From assembly GCA_015522865.1 (NCBI GenBank), contig WALN01000022.1:1-31920 (forward strand): a stretch of 31,920 bases of DNA, in the 5' to 3' direction. Below, piece after piece: positions 15,573-21,316 of this stretch. The DNA comes from Microcaldota archaeon. Its GTDB lineage: Archaea; Micrarchaeota; Micrarchaeia; Norongarragalinales; WALN01. The position numbers and the translations under genes were made by a program. Every line of letters begins with the position of its first letter. Position 1 is the first letter of the stretch. The notes below the pieces were generated by a model. That model searched no databases. It worked only from the letters and a program-made list of their open reading frames with translations, and was not told where the DNA came from.

Positions 15573-16001
15573 ATGAATCCGGAAGAAGCAAAAGAATGGG
15601 TTAATAAAGGAATCAAATTTCACGAAGCTGGAAAGCATAAAGACGCATTAAAAGCATTTCAAAAAGCGGCTAAGATAGACCGCAAATCGCCAGAACCATT
15701 ATATCACCAAGGAAAAATATTCAATGAGCTGGGAAAATATAGAAATGCAATAAAAGCTTTGGACGAAGCACTTAAAAGAAATCCAGAGCATTTAGACGCG
15801 CTGGTCGAGAAGGGAAATTCACTTAGCATGTTAGGTAAGCATGCAAAAGCATTGGAAGTGCTTGATAAAGCGCTCGAGATCAACCCTGAAAGCGTGGAAG
15901 CATTGGAAGGTAAAGCGCTTGAGCTGGACCTCTTACATAAGTTCGCAGAAGGAAGAAAACTCCGCGAGAAAGCAAAACAGATAAAAGAGAACAAAAGATA
16001 G
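15573..16001 (+). CDS. TPR-repeat protein
   Basis: A 142-residue soluble protein made of about four tetratricopeptide repeats. The repeats follow the W/L-G-Y/F-A-P pattern, for example KHKDALKAFQKAAKI, KYRNAIKALDEALKRNPEH and KHAKALEVLDKALEINPES. TPR arrays form a right-handed superhelix that binds peptides or partner proteins, so it is probably an adaptor; the partner is not indicated. There is no signal peptide. The start is the ATG at 15573, with GGAGA four nt upstream and ATATAAAAAT (15531-15540) as a TATA-like box. It is divergent from the Lon-like protease and convergent with SRP RNA. Confidence 0.88.
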   Translation: MNPEEAKEWVNKGIKFHEAGKHKDALKAFQKAAKIDRKSPEPLYHQGKIFNELGKYRNAIKALDEALKRNPEHLDALVEKGNSLSMLGKHAKALEVLDKALEINPESVEALEGKALELDLLHKFAEGRKLREKAKQIKENKR

Positions 16002-16025
16002 TGCGCCAAAAGCGACTGCCGCTTT

Positions 16026-16036
16026 ATAAAAAATTA
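16026..16036 (-). terminator. Oligo-T terminator after SRP RNA
   Basis: The minus strand reads TAATTTTTTAT about 10 nt past the predicted 3' end of the SRP RNA, a typical archaeal oligo-T stop. Confidence 0.5.
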
Positions 16037-16044
16037 AGCAAAGT

Positions 16045-16310
16045 GCAACAGGCATTGCAGAGGTCGAAAAGAGAAAGAAACTTAGTTGACCTGCTCCTTT
16101 ACTCAGTTCTGTATCTTGCAAGCATTCCCTTTCCTATTTAGAGCTGCTCCTTCCGGCCTGACTCGGTTCGTAGGAAAAGAAACCATACAAGGCAGAACTT
16201 CAATGCAAGTAAACAGGGCTAGGCATCTCTCTCAGTCCTCTCTCTGCATCTCACCTGCCTTAAGGAGATTGGCATATAGGGGACCCCTACCCCCCCGGCT
16301 AGCCTGCTGC
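16045..16310 (-). ncRNA. ffs: SRP RNA (archaeal 7S RNA)
   Basis: The RNA of the signal recognition particle, which binds SRP54 and SRP19 and targets nascent membrane and secreted proteins. The 5' and 3' ends pair as GCAGCAGGC with GCCTGTTGC (helix 1). The Alu-domain start GGCTAGCCGGGGGGG with GGGGTCCCCTATATGCC has the archaeal pattern. Helix 5 is supported by TGCAGAG/CTCTGCA. The SRP54-binding helix 8 is at 16162-16143, with the AGG/AGCA symmetric loop and a GGAA tetraloop. The stem between loop and tetraloop is CC/GG, which looks one pair shorter than in most SRP RNAs. The ends are inferred from helix 1; true ends may differ by a few nt. The total is about 266 nt. Confidence 0.92.
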
Positions 16311-16326
16311 AACAATATTATAAATC

Positions 16327-16338
16327 TAATAAAATAAA
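16327..16338 (-). promoter_or_regulatory. TATA-like box of SRP RNA
   Basis: The minus strand reads TTTTATTTTATT, centred about 23 nt upstream of 16310. A nearer ATTTATAAT (16325-16317) is too close to be the TBP site for that end. Confidence 0.4.
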
Positions 16339-16389
16339 AGCGTTTTGAACAAATGTTATGAAGAACACACGCAAAGCAACAACACAAAC

Positions 16390-16434
16390 TTTTTATAGAT
16401 AAGTGCAATAATTAATACAAATTTATAGTGGTGA
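16390..16434 (+). promoter_or_regulatory. TATA-like box and SD of ftsZ
   Basis: TTTTTATA (16390-16397) predicts transcription from about 16418. The SD GGTGA (16430-16434) is four nt before the GTG start at 16439. Confidence 0.5.
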
Positions 16435-16438
16435 TAAA

Positions 16439-17491
16439 GTGGCAGAAGAATTCTTTGAGATGGGCGATAATTCTGAAGGAGAAATCAAAACCCCGAAAAT
16501 AATGGTTATAGGCGTTGGAGGAGCGGGGTCAAATTCTATTAACAGATTGTCCAGAGTTGGGATAAGGGGAGCGGAGTTGGTTGCAATCAACACGGATAAA
16601 TTGCATCTTACTACTATTTCTGAAAATGCAAGAAAGTTGCTAATTGGAGAGGCGATAACAAGAGGTCTTGGAGCTGGTGGCTATCCAGAGATAGGTACCA
16701 AAGCCGCTGACGCTTCTAGGGACGCATTAGAAAAAGTTTTAGAGGATGCCGACTTAGTTTTTATAACTGCCGGTATGGGAGGAGGCACAGGTACCGGTGC
16801 TTCTCCGGTTATTGCAGAAATCGCCAAAGAGCAGGGAGCAATTGTAATTGCCGTCGTGACCTATCCATTTGCTCTCGAAAGGGCGAGATTAGAGAAGGCG
16901 GATATTGGACTTGAAAATTTGAAAAAAGTTGCGGACACTATTGTAGTGATAGATAACAACAGATTAGTTCAACTTGTGCCACATTTACCAATTGATCAAG
17001 CTTTCGCAGTTGCAGATGAAATTATTGCCAGAGCTGTCAGGGGAATAACTGAAACTATAACTACTCCCTCGCTCGTAAATTTGGATTTTGCAGACGTGAG
17101 AGCAGTAATGAGTAATGGCGGAGTTTCAATGATTGCAGTTGGTGAAGCAAAAGGGGTAAATAGAGCAGAGGATGTTGTTGCAAACACATTGAACAACGCA
17201 CTATTAGATATTGATTACACCGGAGCCACTGGTGTGTTGCTGCACATAACTGGTGGAAGCGATATGACGCTTGGAGAAGCAAATCAAATTGGAGAGATGC
17301 TTACTGAGAGGGTGGATCCCCATGCGACAGTAATATGGGGGTCAAGAATAGATCCTAGTTTTGAGGGAAAAATAGAAGCAATTGCAATATTTACTGGCAT
17401 CAATAGTCCATATGTACTCGGGAAAACAATAAGAGAACCAAAAACGCCAACACAAGCAACAAAAGACGTTGAAGGAATTGAGTTTCTGTAG
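16439..17491 (+). CDS. ftsZ: Cell division GTPase FtsZ
   Basis: The tubulin-like GTPase that forms the division ring. VGGAGSNSINRL (26-37) and the tubulin signature AGMGGGTGTGASP (111-123) form the nucleotide site. The NLDFADV segment is the T7 loop, whose Asp completes the GTPase site of the next subunit. The 350-residue length means a full core with a short tail that ends DVEGIEFL. A short hydrophobic C-terminal peptide is where archaeal FtsZ binds SepF, so this tail may do that (inference). The start is GTG with GGTGA four nt upstream, which fits better than any internal ATG. Only one ftsZ is in the window. It is divergent from SRP RNA. Confidence 0.97.
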   Translation: MAEEFFEMGDNSEGEIKTPKIMVIGVGGAGSNSINRLSRVGIRGAELVAINTDKLHLTTISENARKLLIGEAITRGLGAGGYPEIGTKAADASRDALEKVLEDADLVFITAGMGGGTGTGASPVIAEIAKEQGAIVIAVVTYPFALERARLEKADIGLENLKKVADTIVVIDNNRLVQLVPHLPIDQAFAVADEIIARAVRGITETITTPSLVNLDFADVRAVMSNGGVSMIAVGEAKGVNRAEDVVANTLNNALLDIDYTGATGVLLHITGGSDMTLGEANQIGEMLTERVDPHATVIWGSRIDPSFEGKIEAIAIFTGINSPYVLGKTIREPKTPTQATKDVEGIEFL

Positions 17492-17502
17492 AAGCATGGG
17501 GA

Positions 17503-17757
17503 TTAATTCTTATTGCCTACTAAATTATGCGGCTTGCCTGCAATAAAATCTTCAATATTTCGAATAGTGGTGCTTAATATTCTCTCCAAGGCTTCTTGGC
17601 TATAGAACGCTATATGCAGAGTAAAAACAACATTTTCTCTTTTTAATAAATTGAAATTCTTAAGCACTTCTTTTGCTCTTTTATTGCCAAGTAAAATATC
17701 AAGTGCCGGGCCAAGAAGACCCGGCAGGTGAAGGTGGGTCGAACTACGTGTTCAAAA
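17503..17757 (-). pseudogene. C-terminal remnant of a D-2-hydroxyacid dehydrogenase
   Basis: The minus strand encodes only the C-terminal end of an LdhA-like D-2-hydroxyacid dehydrogenase: LGPALDILLGNKRAKEV, then ENVVFTLHIAFYSQEALERI, NIEDFIAGKPHNLV and a stop at 17503. Intact enzymes have about 330 residues with a Rossmann NAD domain, absent here. The usual T-P-H motif holding the catalytic His is T-L-H in this fragment. The frame ends upstream at a TGA (17758-17760) with no start codon, close to the stop of the HTH gene. This indicates a decayed gene or an insertion/deletion scar. The 270-nt gap between ftsZ and the HTH gene holds nothing else coding. Confidence 0.65.
17704..17726. repeat. 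GC-rich stem-loop
   Basis: TGCCGGG (17704-17710) and CCCGGCA (17720-17726) form a perfect 7-bp inverted repeat with a 9-nt loop. It is strikingly GC-rich for its surroundings. It falls inside the dehydrogenase remnant, downstream of the HTH gene. Confidence 0.6.
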
Positions 17758-17764
17758 CAAGTAG

Positions 17765-18196
17765 TCAGCATAATACGAAAACAACTTTTCTTCCAACTTG
17801 TTGTTTTCTCAGTAAACCAAGTGAAACTAATCTGTTAAGGCGTGCGGACGCTGCGTTTTTACCTTTGTATGAAAAATGCTTTCTTACTGTTTCAGCATCA
17901 GCATGTTTAATTTCCTTGATAAAGTTCAAAATCTGCTGGTCGGTATCTCCCAGAAGAGGCGTATTTTCTGCTCTAGTGGAAGCGCCCAGTTTTGCTTCTA
18001 TGCCCTGAATTCTCTTCTCCAAATTTAAGAGACGGTCAAGCTTTGCGTTTATTTCCCTTAATAGTAAGTTGTAGCTCGCACGTTCTTCGCTTATTTTATT
18101 AAGTAAAGTTCCGATAACAATAGGGTCTTTTAGTTGCTCTCTGAAGTGCTTAAATTCCTCTGCAGATTCTAAAAACTCTTTTGAAACTTTCCCCAT
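17765..18196 (-). CDS. Coiled-coil winged-helix transcription regulator
   Basis: A 143-residue protein in two parts. Residues 20-72 are a charged helical coiled coil, presumably for dimerisation. Residues about 82-143 form a winged helix: DQQILNFIKEIKHADAETVR, a recognition helix in KNAASARLNRLVSLGLL, then a basic wing RKQQVGRKVVFV. This is the make-up of a small archaeal transcription regulator; targets are not known. The ATG at 18196 has GGTGT four nt upstream and a TATA-like box at 18227-18236. It is divergent from the gene pair at 18357-19559, and two tandem perfect palindromes lie in the shared upstream region. A role as repressor of itself or of the pair is plausible (inference). Confidence 0.78.
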   Translation of the reverse strand: MGKVSKEFLESAEEFKHFREQLKDPIVIGTLLNKISEERASYNLLLREINAKLDRLLNLEKRIQGIEAKLGASTRAENTPLLGDTDQQILNFIKEIKHADAETVRKHFSYKGKNAASARLNRLVSLGLLRKQQVGRKVVFVLC

Positions 18197-18226
18197 AACA
18201 ACACCTTTTTAAAACAAAATACATTA

Positions 18227-18236
18227 TTATTTTATA
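18227..18236 (-). promoter_or_regulatory. TATA-like box of the HTH gene
   Basis: The minus strand reads TATAAAATAA. It predicts transcription from about 18207, almost at the SD GGTGT (18205-18201). Confidence 0.5.
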
Positions 18237-18277
18237 TCACAGCCAGATGAGATGTTTTCAAGACAATGTTTTATTTA

Positions 18278-18298
18278 TATCATGATAATATCATGATA
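18278..18298. promoter_or_regulatory. Tandem 10-bp palindromes, likely operator
   Basis: TATCATGATA occurs twice (18278-18287 and 18289-18298), separated by one base. Each copy is a perfect palindrome and the repeat period is 11 bp, about one helical turn, so both would face the same side of DNA. The site lies between the HTH gene and the divergent gene pair, just upstream of the latter's promoter. It suits a dimeric regulator, most simply the neighbouring HTH protein (inference). Confidence 0.65.
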
Positions 18299-18299
18299 G

Positions 18300-18352
18300 T
18301 TTTTAAGCTTTTCCCTTATTTATTGTAACTTATTATCAGTGGTGACAAGTGA
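18300..18352 (+). promoter_or_regulatory. Promoter and SD of the PIN gene pair
   Basis: TTTTTAAGC (18300-18308) and CTTATTTATT (near 18315-18324) are TATA-like. The second predicts transcription near 18345. AGTGA (18348-18352) stands four nt before the ATG at 18357, which favours that start over the GTGs at 18339 and 18342. Confidence 0.4.
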
Positions 18353-18356
18353 GGAA

Positions 18357-18887
18357 ATGAAAATAAAAAATGAAGTAAAAAAGCTTTTCTCATACTACAA
18401 AAGCAGGAATATTGCTATGTTAAAAAAGCTCTCGGAAGACTGCGCTGAGAAGGGATTTGTTGATCAAAACAAAGATATAATAGATGTTGCGATAATTTCA
18501 AATGCACTTGCTAAATTTCTGGAAAAAGAAGATGTAATTGAAAGTGACGAATGGAAAAGATTCAATGAAGATGTAATTGAATGGTTAGCTAATTTTATAA
18601 AGGCGCCACAAAAGAACCCAGAAATAATAGAGAAAATAATTAAAAGGATAGAGATACTCGGGGAGAAAAAATATCCTTTTTTAGTTGGCTTGATTGAGAA
18701 GTCAAAAATAAAAGTGGGAGCTCAAATTTACGCGCATGGCGCCTCGCTTGGGGTTGCGGCGGAACTTGTTGAAATTAACAAGACAGAACTCTCGCTGTAT
18801 ATTAGCCACACGCGCCTGCCCGAGAAGTACGAAACTATTAGTTTAAAGGAGAGATATGAATTTGTAAAAAAGCTTTGGGGCGAATAG
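18357..18887 (+). CDS. Unknown protein, partner of the PIN-domain gene
   Basis: A 176-residue soluble protein without a recognised family. The N-terminal two thirds are helical and charged (MKIKNEVKKLFSYYKSRN, then helices rich in Asp, Glu and Lys). The C-terminal third switches to a beta-rich segment, KVGAQIYAHGASLGVAAELV and TELSLYISHTRLP, ending in a helix. No signal peptide or membrane segment is present. The frame is open from GTG 18339, but the ATG at 18357 has the better-placed SD. The stop TAG is immediately followed by the ATG of the PIN gene, so they are coupled. It could be the regulator or antitoxin of the PIN protein, or a partner in RNA processing. This is inference from position only. 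Confidence 0.6.
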   Translation: MKIKNEVKKLFSYYKSRNIAMLKKLSEDCAEKGFVDQNKDIIDVAIISNALAKFLEKEDVIESDEWKRFNEDVIEWLANFIKAPQKNPEIIEKIIKRIEILGEKKYPFLVGLIEKSKIKVGAQIYAHGASLGVAAELVEINKTELSLYISHTRLPEKYETISLKERYEFVKKLWGE

Positions 18888-19559
18888 ATGGATATTGTTT
18901 GCGATTCAAGCTCATTAATCTCATTTGTGCAAACATGCAATAGGCCCATTTTTTACAGATTAGCAGAAGAGCTTAATGGAAAATTTATTATACCAACAGA
19001 AGTATATGAAGAGATATTTTTGACGCCACTTAAAATAAGGTGGCTTGAGGCATCGGCGCTGAGATTAAGGCAGATGGTTGAAGATGGAATTGTTGAAAAG
19101 AGAGAGACAAAAAAGGAAAAAACAGACGAGGTTATAGACATTGCAAATCATATATTTTACGCAGGAGGAAAACCGCTAAAGTTAATACACAAAGGAGAAG
19201 CTGGCTGTTTGGGTCTGCTTGAGGAGATGGATACCAAGGTTCTGCTTGTCGATGAAAAAACTACCAGGCTTCTAATTGAAAAACCAAAAAAGATGTACTC
19301 ATTGCTAAAAAAAGAGCATAAAGAGCACATAAGCATAAACAAAAAAATGCTCGAAGAGTTTTCAAAAAGGACGCGAGAAATGTTTATTATTAGAAGCGTT
19401 GAGTTGCTCGCACTTGCGTTCGAAAAAGGAATGCTAAAGAGATACGGAAAGTATGAGGATGAAGCGTTTAAAGCCAATATTTATGCCTTGAGAAAAAACG
19501 GCTGTAGTATCTCTTTAAAAGAGATCAGCAAGTATGAAAAAATAAGGGGCTGGTGGTGA
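18888..19559 (+). CDS. PIN-domain protein (putative ribonuclease)
   Basis: A 223-residue protein. The first 130 residues carry the PIN pattern of acidic residues: Asp6 in VCDSSSLI, Glu41/42 in VYEEIF, Glu104 in HKGEAGCLGL and Asp122 in LVDEKTTRLL. PIN domains are Mg2+/Mn2+-dependent RNases, including VapC toxins and RNA maturation enzymes. The extra C-terminal part of about 90 residues, helical and basic, makes it much longer than a typical VapC (about 130). The preceding gene abuts it and GGCGA stands four nt before the ATG. Its last 13 nt overlap the start of the tRNA-Ala gene, and a TATA-like box for that tRNA lies within its coding sequence. Toxin role unproven. Confidence 0.75.
   Translation: MDIVCDSSSLISFVQTCNRPIFYRLAEELNGKFIIPTEVYEEIFLTPLKIRWLEASALRLRQMVEDGIVEKRETKKEKTDEVIDIANHIFYAGGKPLKLIHKGEAGCLGLLEEMDTKVLLVDEKTTRLLIEKPKKMYSLLKKEHKEHISINKKMLEEFSKRTREMFIIRSVELLALAFEKGMLKRYGKYEDEAFKANIYALRKNGCSISLKEISKYEKIRGWW
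19512..19520 (+). promoter_or_regulatory. TATA-like box of tRNA-Ala, inside the PIN gene
   Basis: TCTTTAAAA (core TTTAAA at 19514-19519) is centred about 30 nt upstream of the first tRNA base at 19547. It would give a leader of a few nt, as for tRNA-Ser. It sits in the last codons of the PIN gene. Confidence 0.4.
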
Positions 19560-19591
19560 AATCTGGTATCACGCTGCCTTCGCAAGAAGCT

Positions 19592-19615
19592 CTCTTTTTC
19601 TTGTAAGAAAAAGAG
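19592..19615. repeat. 11-bp hairpin near the 5' end of the tRNA-Ala intron
   Basis: CTCTTTTTCTT (19592-19602) and AAGAAAAAGAG (19605-19615) are a perfect inverted repeat with two bases between them. It is the first of a series of stem-loops in the intron. Confidence 0.8.
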
Positions 19616-19694
19616 CCCTTCAGGAGAGAAAAAGAACAAATAGCTTCAGGAGAAGCACTTCTTTGCTTCGCAAAGCACCTCTCTTAGAAAGAGA

Positions 19695-19784
19695 GCTGCA
19701 CCAGAGAACTTCTTGATGCAACTTCTTTTAAAGAAGTTGCGCTGCACCAGCACTTCTTGATGCAACTTCTTTTTAAGAAGTTGC
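19695..19784 (+). repeat. Duplicated ~45-nt hairpin module in the tRNA-Ala intron
   Basis: Two tandem units (19695-19740 and 19741-19784) start GCTGCACCAG, continue with ACTTCTTGATGCAACTTCTT and end AAGAAGTTGC. They differ by small indels. The second half of each unit is a 10-11 bp hairpin, GCAACTTCTT paired with AAGAAGTTGC. Confidence 0.85.
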
Positions 19785-19800
19785 TTCCAGAAGCTTACCG

Positions 19801-19825
19801 CTTTCTTTCTTAAAAAGAAAGAAAG
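19801..19825. repeat. 11-bp hairpin shared with the tRNA-Ser intron
   Basis: CTTTCTTTCTT (19801-19811), loop AAA, and AAGAAAGAAAG (19815-19825). The stem is identical to that at 14370-14394 in the tRNA-Ser intron; only the 3-nt loop differs. Confidence 0.85.
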
Positions 19826-19945
19826 TACTAAGATGTTCCAAAGAAAGAAACGGTAGTTGTTTTGAGGGGAGGGAAGTGGTAGGAAACTGTAGGTGTCTTA
19901 CTCCGAAAGAGGCAGAGGCTCCGGGTTCAAATCCCGGCCAGTCCA

Positions 19946-19964
19946 CTCAGAAATTCTTTCTGAG
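19946..19964 (+). terminator. Stem-loop directly after tRNA-Ala
   Basis: CTCAGAAA (19946-19953) and TTTCTGAG (19957-19964) form an 8-bp hairpin right after base 73. It may mark 3' processing or the transcript end; a T-rich stretch follows about 45 nt later. The role is uncertain. Confidence 0.35.
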
Positions 19965-20039
19965 ACAGCAAAATTGTGGGGCGAGGAAGAGCTATAAAAT
20001 GTTGAAATAATTTTTATTTTGTATTCTGTTACTACTCTC

Positions 20040-20993
20040 CTAGAGGAACTTATAGCGCTCGGGCAACCGCTCAAATAAGGGAGCTAAGCTCTGGTTATTT
20101 ACTGTGCGCTTAATCGCCTCGGCCAATAGGGGAGCAACAGAGAGGTAAGCTATTTTCTTATTTTTTCTCTTTGGTGAAATTGTATCGGTTACAACTACTT
20201 TTTCAAGAGCAGAATTCTCAATCCGCTTAAGAGCAGGTCCAGAAAAGAGCCCATGGGTAGCGCACACAAATACTTTTTTTGCTCCATTTTTAGTTAAAGC
20301 ATTTGCAGCTTCAGAAACAGTCCCTCCGGTATCTATCATATCATCGACAATTACCGCGACTTTTTTGTCAACATCTCCGATTACGTGCATTACTTTAGCC
20401 TTATTTGGGGCGGGCCTTCTTTTGTCTATTATTGCAAGGGGGGCATTTAAACGCTTTGCAAACATCCTAGCTCTTTTAACACCGCCAACATCGGGAGATA
20501 CAACTACAAGAGGTTCGGAATTATATTTTTCAAAATACGAACTGAGAATAAGTATGGCAGTTAAATTGTCCACTGGGAAATTAAACATGCCTTGTATTTG
20601 AGGGGAATGAATATCAATAGTAACAACTCTTGTCGCTCCCGCAGCTTCCAACAATTCTGAAATTAGGCTAACGGAAATCGGCTCCCCAGATCTATCTTTT
20701 TTATCCTGTCTTGAGTACCCAAAATATGGGATAACCGCAGCAATGCTTTTCGCAGATGCTCTTTTCAATGCGTCTATTATCAGCAACAACTCCAGAAGTC
20801 TATCAGGCAAGGTTAAAGAGTCAGTGGACTGAACAACAAATGTATCTATCCCACGAACATTCTCTCCTATTCTTACATAAATTTCATTATCGCTAAAGCG
20901 CTTAAGTTCTATTTCTCCTAATTTTTTGTTCAGTAAAGAGGCAACTCGTTCAGCCAGCTGACAATCGGAACCGGAAAAAATTTTGAAAGACAT
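20040..20993 (-). CDS. prs: Ribose-phosphate pyrophosphokinase (PRPP synthetase)
   Basis: Makes PRPP from ribose 5-phosphate and ATP for purine, pyrimidine, histidine and NAD synthesis. The 317-residue length is normal for the classical bacterial-like form. FSDNEIYVRI (34-43), YFGYSRQDKKDR (about 109-120, ATP contacts) and VVTIDIHSPQIQGMF (about 138-152, the metal-binding loop) are intact. The PRPP-binding loop is VAVIVDDMIDTGGT (about 213-226). The start is the ATG at 20993. A TATA-like box centred about 24 nt upstream predicts a leaderless mRNA. It is a single-gene unit; the SemiSWEET gene ends upstream of it. Confidence 0.96.
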   Translation of the reverse strand: MSFKIFSGSDCQLAERVASLLNKKLGEIELKRFSDNEIYVRIGENVRGIDTFVVQSTDSLTLPDRLLELLLIIDALKRASAKSIAAVIPYFGYSRQDKKDRSGEPISVSLISELLEAAGATRVVTIDIHSPQIQGMFNFPVDNLTAILILSSYFEKYNSEPLVVVSPDVGGVKRARMFAKRLNAPLAIIDKRRPAPNKAKVMHVIGDVDKKVAVIVDDMIDTGGTVSEAANALTKNGAKKVFVCATHGLFSGPALKRIENSALEKVVVTDTISPKRKNKKIAYLSVAPLLAEAIKRTVNNQSLAPLFERLPERYKFL

Positions 20994-21013
20994 AAGTAAA
21001 TAAGGAAGATATG

Positions 21014-21019
21014 TTTAAA
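21014..21019 (-). promoter_or_regulatory. TATA-like box of prs
   Basis: The minus strand reads TTTAAA within ATTTAAACATAT, centred about 24 nt upstream of the ATG at 20993. A leaderless mRNA is predicted. Confidence 0.5.
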
Positions 21020-21033
21020 TTATTTATGCGAGC

Positions 21034-21312
21034 TCACCAAAATTTTTGCCCTTTGGGATGGTAAATAATAATCATCAGAAGTATTGAGGAGTCCAAAATC
21101 AGGGCGAATGCATTGGCGATAATAAGCGGAAAGCTATTAATTAGCACACCATAAACAAGCCACAAAACAAGGCCTATATCCAAAATGAGATACATAAAAA
21201 ATGAGAGGTCTCTGACCCTTCTTGTTTTCAGAGTTTTTATAAACTGTGGGAGGGCGGATATAATTGTTAAAAGACCTGCCAGTAAACCTACTAATTCAAC
21301 TAAAACGCTCAC
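21034..21312 (-). CDS. SemiSWEET-like sugar transporter (PQ-loop/MtN3)
   Basis: A 92-residue protein with three transmembrane helices forming one MtN3/SWEET triple-helix bundle. The hallmark is the first-helix end SALPQFIKTLKTRRVRDLS, with the PQ motif that acts as hinge in SemiSWEETs. A second helix MYLILDIGLVLWLVYG and a third with NAFALILDSSILLM follow. SemiSWEETs work as homodimers and move small sugars down gradients; the substrate is unknown. I chose the GTG at 21312 because AGTGA stands four nt upstream and the length fits the family. An ATG at 21327 without SD is possible. It follows the large surface-protein gene with almost no gap, so they are likely cotranscribed. Confidence 0.85.
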   Translation of the reverse strand: MSVLVELVGLLAGLLTIISALPQFIKTLKTRRVRDLSFFMYLILDIGLVLWLVYGVLINSFPLIIANAFALILDSSILLMIIIYHPKGQKFW

Positions 21313-21316
21313 TGAA

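Larger units (their letters stand above)
19547..19945 (+). tRNA. tRNA-Ala(CGC) with a 325-nt intron
   Basis: Exon 1 is 19547-19584 and exon 2 is 19910-19945. The acceptor stem GGGCTGG/CCAGTCC contains G3-U70, the identity element of tRNA-Ala, and the discriminator is A73. The D stem GTGA/TCAC and T arm CCGGG-TTCAAAT-CCCGG are complete. The anticodon stem is CTGCC/GGCAG and the loop is T-T-C-G-C-A|A with anticodon CGC (codon GCG). CCA is not encoded. The intron (19585-19909) is at 37/38. TTCG (32-35) pairs with CGAA (19904-19907), with 3-nt bulges CAA and AGA, an ideal BHB. The intron is several times the usual archaeal length and is full of hairpins. The first 13 nt overlap the PIN gene's end. 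Confidence 0.95.

Noticed and set aside
16086..16337. Plus-strand frame opposite SRP RNA
   Set aside because: The region is explained by SRP RNA on the minus strand; the frame has no family match or SD.
17727..17748. tRNA T-arm-like sequence (GGTGGGTCGAAC)
   Set aside because: The following bases do not close a T stem and no matching acceptor or anticodon arms are found nearby.
19601..19800. Insertion sequence or MITE in the tRNA-Ala intron
   Set aside because: Hairpins and a duplication are present, but I see no transposase, no long terminal inverted repeats and no target duplication. A mobile origin remains only a possibility.
19585..19909. Group I intron or homing-endonuclease intron in tRNA-Ala
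   Set aside because: There is no ORF and no group I core elements that I can see. The splice sites form a standard BHB, so protein-spliced archaeal intron is the simpler reading.
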